Counted from the first letter of the stretch, positions 55,520 through 64,000 are shown. The stretch: 64,000 nt of DNA from Streptomyces sp. WP-1 (GCF_030450125.1 NZ_CP123923.1:6271501-6335500), one strand, 5' to 3'. Numbers and translations: made by a program. The notes: generated by a model not told the origin, from the sequence alone.

Positions 55520-57178
55520 ATGGTGAGTGTTCCGAAGCCGCCCGGTCGCCGGGAACGTCCCTACGCCCGCGTCCTGTTGCCGCCCGTCATGGTGATGGCC
55601 GTGGCGAGCGCGGTCGCCGCCGCCCTGGTGCCGCAGCCGGCCCGGGTCGCGGTCGGCCTGTGCGGGGCCCTCGCCGTACTCCTCGTCCTGGTCACCGGCG
55701 GCGAGGCCGCCCGGCGCGGCCGCCTGCTGCGCGAGGAGCGGGCCGCGCACGCCCATGACACCGCCTGCCTGGAGGAGCGGCTCGCCGACCACGAGGCGCT
55801 GATCCACCGCTTCGCCAAGGACATCCTGCCGTGGGGCTTCGCCCGGCTCTCGCGCGGCGAGATGCTCCGCGACGTCATGGCGAACGTCTACGACGCCGAC
55901 CCCGACCTGCGCGTCCTGCCCGACGTCTACCGCGAGATGACCCGGGTCGCGCTGCGTGGCGCCGACCACGAGATCACCATGCGGATCGCCACCGAGCGCT
56001 CCTTCGTCAGCATCGCCCGCCGCGTCCAGGCCATCGTGCACCAGCAGGCCGTGGAACTGCGGGAGATGGAGGAGGACCACGGCCGCAACCCCGAGGTCTT
56101 CGACGACCTGCTGCGCCTGGACCACGGCAGCTCGCTGATCGGCCGGCTCGCCGACACCATCGGCGTCCTCGGCGGCGGGCGCCCCGGCCGCCAGTGGCCC
56201 CTGCCGGTGTCCCTCTACAGCACCCTGCGCGGCGCCATGTCCCGGATCCTGGACTACCACCGCATCCACCTGGCGTCGATCTGCAACATCAACATCAAGG
56301 GCACCGCGGTCGAGCCGGTCATCCACGCCGCGGCCGAACTCTTCGACAACGCCACCCGCTACTCGCCGCCCACCACCAAGGTGCACGTCACCGCCGTGGA
56401 GGTGCAGACGGGCATCGTCATCGAGATCGAGGACGCCGGGGTCAGCCTCAACGAGGAGTCCCGGATCCGCATCGAGAAGATGATCGAGGACGCCAAGAAC
56501 GGCGACGACGCGCACAACCTCGGCGACAACCCGCGCCTCGGCCTCGCCGTCGTCGGGCGGCTGTGCAAGCAGTTCGACATGGAGGTCTCGCTGCGCACCT
56601 CCGCGTACGGCGGGCTGCGCGCGATCCTCATCGTGCCGCGCGTGATGACCACCACCGAGCCCGGCGTCGGCGTCGCCCACGGCATCGGCGCGACCGGCAT
56701 CCCGATGCCCGAACTCGGCGCCGTCGAGGGCCCCAAGCGCCGCCCCAAGAAGCGCCGCCCCACCAGCCCCAAGATCCCCGCCGGTATCTCCATGGAGGAC
56801 GACGTCCCCGAGGTCACCGAGTGGACGGCGGGCGGGCTGCCGCAGCGCCGCAGCAGGATGAAGGTCCCGCTGAGCCAGCGCTGGGCCGAGGAGGCCGCCA
56901 TCGAGCGGGCCGAACGTGAGGGCCACCCCACCATCTGGTCCCAGACCCGCCGGGAACCCGAGCCCGAGCCGGAGGTGGACCCCGAGCGCAAGAAGCTCAT
57001 CGAACGCCCCCCGGGCATGTGGATCGACGACTTCTTCGACGGGCTGCGCAAGGGCATGCCCGAGGGCGCCACCGCCCCCGAGCTGACCGACTTCACGCTC
57101 AACCCCACCAAGTACCTGCACCTGATCGATGACTCGGCCGCCCCCACCGAGGCCGACGACGAGGGGACCGTCCAGTGA
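55520..57178 (+). CDS. rarA: RarA/CvnA-type sensor-like ATPase of the conservon
   Basis: The protein has 552 aa. Two N-terminal membrane helices (about 20-60) precede a nitrate/cytokine-sensor-like domain and a HATPase with the N-box in HAAAELFDNATRYS near 268-281. No dimerisation His for autophosphorylation is apparent. The C-terminus is Pro/Glu/Arg-rich and cytosolic. In S. coelicolor, RarA-E (Cvn9) form a membrane-tethered complex like a GPCR-linked G-protein system that represses aerial growth. Its stop overlaps rarB (GTGA). Confidence 0.92.
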   Translation: MVSVPKPPGRRERPYARVLLPPVMVMAVASAVAAALVPQPARVAVGLCGALAVLLVLVTGGEAARRGRLLREERAAHAHDTACLEERLADHEALIHRFAKDILPWGFARLSRGEMLRDVMANVYDADPDLRVLPDVYREMTRVALRGADHEITMRIATERSFVSIARRVQAIVHQQAVELREMEEDHGRNPEVFDDLLRLDHGSSLIGRLADTIGVLGGGRPGRQWPLPVSLYSTLRGAMSRILDYHRIHLASICNINIKGTAVEPVIHAAAELFDNATRYSPPTTKVHVTAVEVQTGIVIEIEDAGVSLNEESRIRIEKMIEDAKNGDDAHNLGDNPRLGLAVVGRLCKQFDMEVSLRTSAYGGLRAILIVPRVMTTTEPGVGVAHGIGATGIPMPELGAVEGPKRRPKKRRPTSPKIPAGISMEDDVPEVTEWTAGGLPQRRSRMKVPLSQRWAEEAAIERAEREGHPTIWSQTRREPEPEPEVDPERKKLIERPPGMWIDDFFDGLRKGMPEGATAPELTDFTLNPTKYLHLIDDSAAPTEADDEGTVQ

Positions 57179-57579
57179 TCCAGCAGCGAGGCAACTTCGA
57201 CTGGATGCTCAAGCAGCTCAACGACGGAGTGCCGGGCATCGAGATGATCGTGGTGCTCTCCTCCGACGGCCTGCGCATCGCCCGCTACGGCGGCGATCCC
57301 GACGCCGCCGACCGGGTGGCCGCCGCCTGCGCGGGCGTGCAGAGCCTGGCGGGCGCCATCATCCAGGAGATCCCCGGCGCCGGGGAGATGAAGGTCGTCG
57401 TCGTGGAGATCGAGGGCGGCTACTTCTATCTGATGAACGCGGGCGCCAACGCCTACCTCGCCGTGCTCGCCGACGTCACCTGCGAACCGGGCCGGATGAG
57501 CGGCATGATGCGCGACCTCGTCGTGCGGATCGGCGCCCACCTCACCAGTCCGCCCCGGCGGGACGGGCAGACCGTATGA
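57175..57579 (+). CDS. rarB: RarB, roadblock/LC7 protein
   Basis: The protein has 134 aa of the roadblock/LC7 fold (FDWMLKQLNDGVPGIEMIVVLSSDG, then MKVVVVEIEGGYFYLMNAG). In MglB-like systems this fold regulates the small GTPase. Its GTG overlaps the rarA stop and its TGA overlaps the rarC start (ATGA), so the three are translationally coupled. Confidence 0.94.
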   Translation: MIQQRGNFDWMLKQLNDGVPGIEMIVVLSSDGLRIARYGGDPDAADRVAAACAGVQSLAGAIIQEIPGAGEMKVVVVEIEGGYFYLMNAGANAYLAVLADVTCEPGRMSGMMRDLVVRIGAHLTSPPRRDGQTV

Positions 57580-58157
57580 CCCCTCCACGACGACAACGGC
57601 GCGCGCCGAACCCGCCGACCACCCCGCCGCCGTCCCCGTCCTCGCCGCGGTTGCGGCCGCCTCCGTACGCCGATCCGGCGGACGGCCGTACCCCGCACGG
57701 CCCGGCGGACGGCCGTACCCCGCACGGCCCGGCGGACGGCCGGTCCCCGCACGGCGCCGCGGCCGGCGCGCACGCGCCCGCGGCCGCCGGCGGACCGCCC
57801 GCGCACGGCACCCCGGACGGCCAGCCCCCGCCCCGCAACCCCGAGCGGCTCTACGCCGTCACCGGGACCGCCGACGGCGGCCGCGCCGAACTCGACCTCG
57901 TGACCCTGATCGTGGCCCGCCGGACCCCGCCGCCCGGTGCCTCGCCGGAGCACACGGCGGTGCTCGACCTGTGCGCCGCCCCGCTGTCCCTGGCCGAGCT
58001 GTCGGCCTACCTCACCCTGCCGTTCAGCGCGATGACCGTACTGATCACGGAGATGATCACGGCCGAACTGGTGCAGGCGCGCGCCCCGGCCACCCGCCGC
58101 ACGGCCCCCGACCGTTCCCTCCTCGAAGCGGTGATGCATGGACTTCAAAGGCTCTGA
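57576..58157 (+). CDS. rarC: RarC, DUF742 protein
   Basis: The protein has 193 aa. The N-terminal half is Pro/Arg-rich, with three repeats of the nine-residue unit ADGRTPHGP, the third altered. The C-terminal DUF742 domain (RLYAVTGTADGG, then LDLVTLIVARRTPP, with TLPFSAMTVLITEM) has a winged-helix appearance. It links the complex parts in Cvn systems; its biochemical role is unclear. ATG 57576 overlaps rarB; its end overlaps rarD by 20 nt. Confidence 0.92.
   Translation: MTPPRRQRRAPNPPTTPPPSPSSPRLRPPPYADPADGRTPHGPADGRTPHGPADGRSPHGAAAGAHAPAAAGGPPAHGTPDGQPPPRNPERLYAVTGTADGGRAELDLVTLIVARRTPPPGASPEHTAVLDLCAAPLSLAELSAYLTLPFSAMTVLITEMITAELVQARAPATRRTAPDRSLLEAVMHGLQRL
57675..57755 (+). repeat. Three 27-bp tandem repeats inside rarC
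   Basis: Copies start at 57675, 57702 and 57729. The first two are identical over nearly the whole unit; the third has Thr to Ser and Pro to Ala changes. They encode the ADGRTPHGP repeats. Length variation between strains is likely. Confidence 0.9.
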
Positions 58158-58758
58158 CACGATCCCCGGACCGCGCACCGCGGACCAGCTGCCGCACACG
58201 GCCCAGGCCGCGGTGAAGATCGTGATCGTGGGCGGCTTCGGCGTCGGCAAGACCACCATGGTCGGCTCCGTCAGCGAGATCAAACCGCTGACCACCGAGG
58301 AGACCATGACCCAGGCCGGCATCGGGATCGACGACAACTACGGCTCCGAGTCCAAGACCGCCACCACCGTCGCCATGGACTTCGGCCGGATCAGCATCAC
58401 CGACAAACTGGTGCTCTACCTCTTCGGCACCCCGGGCCAGGAGCGCTTCTGGTTCCTGTGGAACGGCCTGTTCGAGGGCGCGCTCGGTGCGGTCGTGCTC
58501 GTCGACACCCGGCGCCTGGAGGTCAGCTTCGACGTCATGGGCCGCCTGGAGGAACGCGGCGTGCCCTTCGTGGTCGCCGTCAACTCCTTCCCGGACGCGC
58601 CCCGTTACCCCGTCGAGGAACTGCGCACCGCGCTCGATCTGACCCCCGAGATCCCGATCGTCGAATGCGATGTGCGCCGCCGCGCCTCCAGCAAGGACGT
58701 GCTGCTCACCCTGATGCGGTTCCTGCACTCGCTCGCCCTCTCCGGCGCCCTCACCTGA
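58138..58758 (+). CDS. rarD: RarD, conservon small GTPase
   Basis: The protein has 206 aa. The P-loop is GGFGVGKTTMVGS, G3 is GTPGQERF (with GTPG in place of DTAG), and G4 is VNSFPDA rather than NKxD. So it belongs to the MglA-like/Cvn GTPase group with altered G3 and G4. It would bind GTP and switch between partners RarB and RarA. Start ATG 58138 is inside rarC, so translation is coupled. Confidence 0.93.
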   Translation: MDFKGSDTIPGPRTADQLPHTAQAAVKIVIVGGFGVGKTTMVGSVSEIKPLTTEETMTQAGIGIDDNYGSESKTATTVAMDFGRISITDKLVLYLFGTPGQERFWFLWNGLFEGALGAVVLVDTRRLEVSFDVMGRLEERGVPFVVAVNSFPDAPRYPVEELRTALDLTPEIPIVECDVRRRASSKDVLLTLMRFLHSLALSGALT

Positions 58759-58797
58759 CTCACCCGCACTCCTTATTTCCGTTCCGGAGCGATCACT

Positions 58798-60297
58798 GTG
58801 ACGCCTGAACACCAGCCTCCGACCGGCACCTCGGCCACCGGCACCCACGACCCCCTGTTCGGCCCGCCACCCGGCTGCCCCGCACACGGCCTCGGACCCG
58901 GGGGACTGCACCGGCTCTACGGCGCGGGCGCGGAGGACCTGGACGACCTCTACGAACGGCTGCGCGAACAGTACGGCCCGGTCGCCCCCGTACTGCTGCA
59001 CGACGACGTACCGATGTGGGTGGTGCTCGGGCACGCCGAGAACCTCCAGGTGGTGCGCAGCCCCTCGCAGTACACCCGCGACAGCCGCATCTGGGCCCCG
59101 CTCCTGGACGGCCGGGTCAAACAGGACCACCCGCTGATGCCGCACATCGCCTGGCAGCCCATCTGCTCCCATGCCGAGGGCGACGAACACCTGCGGCTGC
59201 GCAACGCCGTCACCTCCGCCATGGCCACCATCGACCACCGCAGTGTCCGCCGGCACATCGGCGGCCACACCCAGCACCTGGTCAACGGGTTCTGCGAACG
59301 GGGCCGCGCCGACCTCGTCGCGCAGTTCGCCGAGCATCTGCCGATGGCGGTGCTGTGCGAGATCCTCGGCATGCCCGAGGAGTACAACGACCGGATGGTG
59401 CAGGCCGCCCGGGACGCCCTCAAGGGCACCGAGACCGCCATCCAGAGCCACGCCTACGTCATGGACGCGCTGAACCGGCTCACCCTGCGCCGCCGCGCCC
59501 AGCCCGAGGACGACTTCACCAGCCACCTCGTCATGCACGAGGCCCGGCTCAGCGACGACGAGGTCCGCGAACACCTGCGGCTCGTCCTGTTCGCCGCCTA
59601 CGAGGCCACCGCCAACCTGCTCGCCAACGCGCTGCGCATGGTCCTGACCGAACCCGGGTTCCGGGCCCGGCTCAACGGCGGGCAGATGACCGTGCCGGAG
59701 GCGATCGAGCAGTCCCTGTGGGACGAGCCGCCCTTCAGCACCGTCTTCGGCTACTACGCCAAGCAGGACACCGAGCTGGGCGGGCAGCGCATCGCCAAGG
59801 GCGACGGGATCCTGTTCGCGCCCGCGCCGGGCAACATCGACCCGCGGGTACGGCCCGACCTGGCCGCGAGCATGCAGGGCAACCGCTCCCACCTCGCCTT
59901 CGGCGGCGGCCCGCACGAGTGCCCGGGGCAGGACATCGGGCGCGCCATCGCCGACGTCGGCGTCGACGCCCTGCTGACCCGGCTGCCGGACGTCCAGCTG
60001 GCCTGCGCCGAGGACGATCTGCGCTGGCGCTCCTCCATCGCCTCCCGGCACCTGGTGTCGCTGCCGGTCAGGTTCGAACCCAAGCCGCAGCAGGACACCG
60101 ACATGCCGCCCCGCGCCTACGCGGGCCCCGGCCTGCCCCCCGATCTGCGGCTGCCCGCCCAGCGCCGGGAGTCGCAGGGCGCCGCGCTCCCCGCGGCCGT
60201 ACCGCCGCCCCGGCCCGCGCCGCTGCCGCCGATGCCGGTCGGCGCCCCGGCGCGGGGGCCCTGGCAGCGGCTGCTGCGCTGGTGGCGCGGCGAGTGA
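58798..60297 (+). CDS. rarE: RarE, CYP157-type cytochrome P450
   Basis: The protein has 499 aa from GTG 58798. The heme loop FGGGPHECPGQ has Cys375. The I-helix has AAYEATAN in place of AGxxT. The K-helix reads EQSLW at 304-308 in place of ExxR, the feature recalled for the CYP157 family. The C-terminus carries a Pro/Arg-rich extension of about 80 residues. It ends the rar operon; the redox substrate is unknown. It is 39 nt after rarD. Confidence 0.92.
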   Translation: MTPEHQPPTGTSATGTHDPLFGPPPGCPAHGLGPGGLHRLYGAGAEDLDDLYERLREQYGPVAPVLLHDDVPMWVVLGHAENLQVVRSPSQYTRDSRIWAPLLDGRVKQDHPLMPHIAWQPICSHAEGDEHLRLRNAVTSAMATIDHRSVRRHIGGHTQHLVNGFCERGRADLVAQFAEHLPMAVLCEILGMPEEYNDRMVQAARDALKGTETAIQSHAYVMDALNRLTLRRRAQPEDDFTSHLVMHEARLSDDEVREHLRLVLFAAYEATANLLANALRMVLTEPGFRARLNGGQMTVPEAIEQSLWDEPPFSTVFGYYAKQDTELGGQRIAKGDGILFAPAPGNIDPRVRPDLAASMQGNRSHLAFGGGPHECPGQDIGRAIADVGVDALLTRLPDVQLACAEDDLRWRSSIASRHLVSLPVRFEPKPQQDTDMPPRAYAGPGLPPDLRLPAQRRESQGAALPAAVPPPRPAPLPPMPVGAPARGPWQRLLRWWRGE

Positions 60298-60307
60298 GCG
60301 GTCCGGG

Positions 60308-61255
60308 TCAGCCCGCCGCCCACTCGGGGTAGGAGGCCCAGGCCAGCAGGGTGCGCCCGCTGGTGAAGGCGTGCTCGGCGCCGGTGACCGGATCGGTGAA
60401 CTCCAGCCTCCGTGCGAGCAGTTGCAGGGGGCGGCGGAAGTCACCGGCCGGCACCGGGGGGAGCACCCGCGGATAGAGCGGGTCGCCGAGGATGGGCACG
60501 CCGAGCGCGCTCAGATGCACCCGCAGCTGATGGGTCTGCCCGGTGCGCGGGAGCAGCCGGTAGCGGCCGAGCCCGTCCCGCCGGTCCACCAGCTCCACCC
60601 GGGTCTCGGCGTTGGGCTCGCCCTCGATCTGTCGGGCGGCCTGCACCCCGCGCTCCTTCAGGATCCGGCTGCGCACGGTCCGGGGCAGGGTGAGCGCCGC
60701 GTCGTACGGCGCCACGGCCTCGTACTCCTTGGCGACCCGGCGGGCGCCGAACAGCGTCTGGTACGCGCCGCGTTCCTCGGGCCGTACCGTGAACAGCACC
60801 AGTCCGGCGGTGAGCCGGTCCAGGCGGTGGGCGGCCGAGAGCGCCGGGATGCCCAGGTCGTGGCGGAGGCGGGCGAGCGCGGTCTGGGTGACATGGCTGC
60901 CGCGCGGGGTGGTGGCGAGGAAGTGCGGCTTGTCGGCCACGACGATGTGCTCGTCCCGGTACACGACCGGCAGCGGGAACGGCACGGGCACCTCGGCGGG
61001 CAGCTCCCGGTGGAACCATACGAACATCCCCGGCCGGTACGGCGCGTCCGCGGGCACCGCCCGCCCGTCGGCGCCCACGATCCGCCCGGCCGCGAACATC
61101 GCCTCGACCGTCCCGGGCCCGGCACCGGAGAGCCGCGCCACCAGATGCTCGCCGACGGTGGCCCACGCGCCGCCCGCGGGCAGCCGCACCCGCACGGGGT
61201 CGACCCCGTCGCGCTGGGGGAGCGGGGCGGGCGGGGGCGGCGTACGGCGTCTCAC
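60308..61255 (-). CDS. RluA-family pseudouridine synthase
   Basis: The protein has 315 aa from GTG 61255. An N-terminal S4-like region precedes the catalytic domain with AAHRLDRLTAGLVLF (catalytic Asp), PLYPRVLPP and RTGQTHQLRVHLSALGVPILGDP, all typical RluA motifs. It isomerises uridine to pseudouridine in rRNA or tRNA. The exact site is unknown. It is convergent with rarE, with 10 nt between the ends, and no clear terminator is visible in between. Confidence 0.92.
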   Translation of the reverse strand: MRRRTPPPPAPLPQRDGVDPVRVRLPAGGAWATVGEHLVARLSGAGPGTVEAMFAAGRIVGADGRAVPADAPYRPGMFVWFHRELPAEVPVPFPLPVVYRDEHIVVADKPHFLATTPRGSHVTQTALARLRHDLGIPALSAAHRLDRLTAGLVLFTVRPEERGAYQTLFGARRVAKEYEAVAPYDAALTLPRTVRSRILKERGVQAARQIEGEPNAETRVELVDRRDGLGRYRLLPRTGQTHQLRVHLSALGVPILGDPLYPRVLPPVPAGDFRRPLQLLARRLEFTDPVTGAEHAFTSGRTLLAWASYPEWAAG

Positions 61256-61393
61256 CTGGTCAAGGGTACGAGGGGAGGGGCGGGGGCGTGCGGGCATCGC
61301 GGGGTGGCCGTACGGCGGCCGGGGGTGACGGTCAGGGGTGCGAGGGGTGGGGTGTCGCCGAACGGCCGGGGGAGGGGGACCCGGGGCGGCAGT

Positions 61394-61984
61394 ATGTGGA
61401 CCGTGCCCCTTCTCACCAGCCCGGTGCTGACCGCCGGCGCCCTCGCCCGTACCGACCAGCCCGTCATCCCGGCCGGTGACGGCCTGGTGCTGCGCCCCTG
61501 GCGGGAGGCGGACGCGCCCGCCGTGTACGCGGCGTTCCAGGATCCGCTGATGCACCGCTTCCACGGCAGGTCCTGCGTGTCCGAGGCGGAGGCCGCCGGG
61601 TGGATCGCGCAGTGGCGGCGGGCGTGGGCCGGGGAGCGGGAGCCGCAGTGGGCGGTCGTGGAGGAGGGCACCGAGCGGCTGCTGGGCAGGGTCGCGCTGC
61701 GGCAGATCGAGCTGGCCGACGGCTTGGCCGAACTCGCCTACTGGACCGTGGCGCGGGCCCGCGGCCGTAACGTGGCGACCCGGGCGGCCGGCGCGCTGAC
61801 GCACTGGGCGTTCGAGGAGATCGGTTTCCACCGGCTGGAGTTGATGCACTCCACCGCCAACGAGGCGTCCTGCCGGGTCGCCGCCAAGGCCGGTTTCGTC
61901 CCGGAGGGCACCCGGCGCAAGGCGTATCTGCACCTCGACGGCTGGCACGACATGCATCTGCACGCCCGGGTGCGCGGGGACTGA
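61394..61984 (+). CDS. GNAT-family N-acetyltransferase
   Basis: The protein has 196 aa from ATG 61394. LVLRPWREADAPAVYAAF is the N-terminal RimJ-like start, and YWTVARARGRNVATRAAGAL is the acetyl-CoA pyrophosphate loop (Q/RxxGxG/A variant). HRLELMHSTANEASCRVAAKAGF is the family C-terminus. It resembles RimJ/RimL enzymes; the target is unknown. It is divergent from the RluA gene. Confidence 0.9.
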   Translation: MWTVPLLTSPVLTAGALARTDQPVIPAGDGLVLRPWREADAPAVYAAFQDPLMHRFHGRSCVSEAEAAGWIAQWRRAWAGEREPQWAVVEEGTERLLGRVALRQIELADGLAELAYWTVARARGRNVATRAAGALTHWAFEEIGFHRLELMHSTANEASCRVAAKAGFVPEGTRRKAYLHLDGWHDMHLHARVRGD

Positions 61985-62040
61985 ACCCGGGCGGGCGGCC
62001 GTGGGATCCCGGGGGCGATTCCGGTGTGAAGATAAGGCGC

Positions 62041-62973
62041 ATGCCTGCCTATGACCTCGCGAACCGGCTCGTCGTCGGTGTCGCCTCCAGCGCCCTGTTC
62101 GATCTGCGCGAGTCCGACGCGGTGTTCAGGGAGCAGGGCGAGGAGGCCTACCGGGCCTACCAGGAGGAGAACCGGGACGACACGCTGCGCCCCGGGGTGG
62201 CGTTCGCGTTCATCCGCAGGCTGCTCTCGCTCAACGACCTCGGGGAGCCGGGCGATCCGCTGGTGGAGGTCATCATCCTGTCCCGCAACGACCCCGACAC
62301 CGGGCTGCGGGTCATGCGCTCGATACAGGCCCATGAACTGCCCATCAGCCGGGCCGTGTTCATGCAGGGCCGGTCCCCGTACAAGTTCATGCCGGCGCTG
62401 AACATGTCGCTGTTCCTGTCGGCGAACGGCGACGATGTGCGGGAGGCCGTCGCGGCGGGGCTGCCCGCGGGGCATGTGCTGGGGGCGGCGTACCCGGACG
62501 ACGCGGCGGACCGGGAACTGCGGATCGCGTTCGACTTCGACGGGGTGCTCGCCACCGACGCGGCCGAGCAGGTCTACCAGTCCGGGGGGCTGGAGGAGTT
62601 CCGGGCGCACGAGCTGCGCAACGCGGCGACTCCGCACGACGCGGGCCCGCTGCGGGACTTCCTCGCCGGGGTGAACCGGATCCAGAACCGGGAGGAGGAA
62701 CGGCGCAGGACGCACCCGGACTACGAGGTGCGGGTCCATGTCTCCATCGTGACCGCGCGCAACGCCCCGGCGCACGAGCGTGCCGTGAACAGCCTCAAGC
62801 AGTGGGGCGTGCGGGTCAACGGCGCGTTCTTCCTCGGCGGCATAGACAAGGGCGCCGTGATGAAGGTGCTGGAGCCGCACATCTTCTTCGACGACCAGGT
62901 GACGCACCTGGAGAGCACGGCGCGGACGACCCCGAGCGTGCATGTGCCGTTCGGCGAGATCAACGCACGCTGA
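62041..62973 (+). CDS. 5'-nucleotidase (cN-I/PF06189 type)
   Basis: The protein has 310 aa from ATG 62041; GTG 62026 is an alternative. IAFDFDGVLATDAAEQVY is the HAD-type Asp nucleophile motif. FMQGRSPYKFMPALNMSLFLSANGDDVREA, and SIVTARNAPAHERAVNSLKQWGV, match cytosolic 5'-nucleotidase I. It dephosphorylates nucleoside monophosphates. Its start is 57 nt after the GNAT gene, so the two may share a transcript. Confidence 0.9.
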   Translation: MPAYDLANRLVVGVASSALFDLRESDAVFREQGEEAYRAYQEENRDDTLRPGVAFAFIRRLLSLNDLGEPGDPLVEVIILSRNDPDTGLRVMRSIQAHELPISRAVFMQGRSPYKFMPALNMSLFLSANGDDVREAVAAGLPAGHVLGAAYPDDAADRELRIAFDFDGVLATDAAEQVYQSGGLEEFRAHELRNAATPHDAGPLRDFLAGVNRIQNREEERRRTHPDYEVRVHVSIVTARNAPAHERAVNSLKQWGVRVNGAFFLGGIDKGAVMKVLEPHIFFDDQVTHLESTARTTPSVHVPFGEINAR

Positions 62974-63001
62974 GGGGCCGGGGGTTCGCGCCGGGAGGGG
63001 C

Positions 63002-63850
63002 TCAGGCGGCGGCCCGAGCGCCGCTCTCCTGCTCCGCCTCGATGCGGGCGTTCCACTCGCGCTTGGACGCCTGCCAGCCGTCCTCGTTGTGACCGAGGCG
63101 CCAGTAGCCGGAGATCGAGAGGTCCTCGCGCGGGATCCGCAGGTCGACCCGGAGCATGCTGCGCAGCTCCTTCACGAAACCGGCCTCGCCGTGCACGAAG
63201 GCGTGCAGTCGGCCCTCGGGGAACTCCAGGGCGCGTACGGCCTCCAGCAGGGCGGCGCCGACCGGGCGGTCCCCGCGGTGCAGCCAGACGATCTCCGCGG
63301 CGGAGTCGATCTTCTGCTCCTCCTCGGGCCCGGCGACCTCCACGAAGGCGTGGGCCCGCGCGCCCGCGGGCAGCGTCTCCAGGGCGCGGGCGATGGCGGG
63401 CAGCGCGCTCTCGTCACCGACCAGCAGATGCCAGTCGGCGTCCGGGTCGGGGGCGTAGGCGCCGCCGGGACCCATGAAGCGCAGGCTCTCGCCGGGCTGG
63501 ACGCGCAGCGCCCAGGGACCGGCCAGGCCCTCGTCGCCGTGGATCACGAAGTCCAGGGTCAGCTCGCGGTGCTCGGCGTCCCAGTCGCGCACCGTGTAGG
63601 TCCGGGTCACCGGCCACTGCTCGCGCGGGAACTCGGCGCGGATCCGCTCCAGGTCGAAGGGCTCCGGGTAGGTGACGCCCGGTGGACCGAACAGGAGCTT
63701 CACATAGTGGTCGGTGCAGGTGTCCGCCGCGAAGCCGGCGAGCCCGTCGCCGCCGAGCACCACGCGCTGCATGTGCGGGGTCAGCCGCTCGGTGCGCACC
63801 ACCCGGGCGGTGTGGACCTTGCGCGGCTTTCGTTCCGGACGCTCTGCCAT
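63002..63850 (-). CDS. Siderophore-interacting protein (FAD-dependent ferric reductase)
   Basis: The protein has 282 aa from ATG 63850, 5 nt after GGAGG. HMQRVVLGGDGLAGF begins the FAD domain, RTYTVRDWDAEHRELTLDFVIHGDEGLAGPWA holds the RxYT FAD motif, and the C-terminus YWRLGHNEDGWQASKREWNA is typical for SIPs. It reduces Fe3+-siderophores to release iron. An iron box directly upstream indicates DtxR/DmdR repression. No siderophore genes are in this window. Confidence 0.95.
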   Translation of the reverse strand: MAERPERKPRKVHTARVVRTERLTPHMQRVVLGGDGLAGFAADTCTDHYVKLLFGPPGVTYPEPFDLERIRAEFPREQWPVTRTYTVRDWDAEHRELTLDFVIHGDEGLAGPWALRVQPGESLRFMGPGGAYAPDPDADWHLLVGDESALPAIARALETLPAGARAHAFVEVAGPEEEQKIDSAAEIVWLHRGDRPVGAALLEAVRALEFPEGRLHAFVHGEAGFVKELRSMLRVDLRIPREDLSISGYWRLGHNEDGWQASKREWNARIEAEQESGARAAA

Positions 63851-63871
63851 CACGGCCTCCTGCGTACTGGG

Positions 63872-63890
63872 TTAGGTATACCTAAGTTAA
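63872..63890 (-). promoter_or_regulatory. Iron box (DtxR/DmdR operator)
   Basis: TTAGGTATACCTAAGTTAA at 63872-63890 contains the perfect 14-nt palindrome TTAGGTATACCTAA and resembles the TTAGGTTAGGCTAACCTAA consensus. It lies 21 nt before the SIP start codon. The rest of the window to 64000 shows nothing else. Confidence 0.9.
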
Positions 63891-64000
63891 CATCTCTCCT
63901 GGTGGCCCGATCTTCCTTTGTGGTTCAACGATCGCGCTTTGCTCGAAAATTGCCCACCTGACGGCCGCGTTTACGGGCGCTCCCTACGCGTCCAGCGTGG

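Noticed and set aside
58798..60297. rarE as a broken P450 because ExxR is missing
   Set aside because: The EQSLW replacement is a known trait of the CYP157 family as I recall it, and the heme loop is intact.

Overview
The window is chromosomal DNA of a Streptomyces-type actinomycete. GC is very high (about 73% in ordinary coding lines), GTG starts are common, and the genes include chaplins, mycothiol synthesis, Pup-proteasome genes, Tat genes and a conservon ending in a cytochrome P450. From memory, gene order matches the Streptomyces coelicolor core region around SCO1626-SCO1677, read in the opposite direction. No rRNA, CRISPR array, intact transposase or integrase was seen. Almost everything is ordinary core genome; the one clear accessory patch is at 1.2-3.5 kb.

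Layout. 1-1134: 3' part of a PolX-type DNA polymerase. 1204-3610: a small island of lower GC at a tRNA-Leu(GAG) gene. The intact tRNA is at the right end, a 24-nt copy of its 3' end with a terminator is at the left end, and between them are a divergent unknown gene, a Cys-rich peptide, a GRDP-like protein, a SAM methyltransferase and a dead resolvase. 3824-7582: M20 peptidase, short and long chaplins (chpH, chpC), DUF5703 protein and an acidic protein. 7675-12231: an aldo/keto reductase translationally coupled to a RecD2-like protein whose ATPase motifs are eroded, and an F420-type oxidoreductase. 12371-18038: CorA, the phosphatase/DUF3090/kinase-like trio, mshC and a PAC2 protein. 18206-23551: the glycerol operon gylR-glpF-glpK-glpD with matching GylR operator candidates. 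23764-35963: metH, HAD phosphatase, peptide-binding lipoprotein, orphan response regulator, RecB-type nuclease, M50 protease with CBS domains, trmI, a secreted protein and a ferredoxin.

36489-49992 is the pupylation and proteasome locus: arc, dop, pup, a decayed endonuclease VII gene, prcB, prcA, a LacI/MFS insertion, pafA, two FKBP isomerases, pafB and pafC. ARC unfolds pupylated substrates and feeds them to the PrcAB 20S core. PafA attaches Pup and Dop removes it. PafBC is the WYL regulator of the DNA-damage response. Pup is encoded with a C-terminal Glu, so Dop deamidation is not needed here.

50204-55205: two small proteins, tatA, tatC and a Ski2-like helicase. 55520-60297: the five-gene rar (cvn9-type) conservon, with overlapping start and stop codons and a CYP157-type P450 that has EQSLW in place of ExxR. 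60308-64000: RluA pseudouridine synthase, GNAT, 5'-nucleotidase and a siderophore-interacting protein behind a DtxR/DmdR-type iron box.

Two patterns recur. Many genes end in strong GC-rich hairpins. At least seven genes have a TANNNT element 7-8 nt before the start codon with no Shine-Dalgarno sequence, which predicts leaderless mRNAs.
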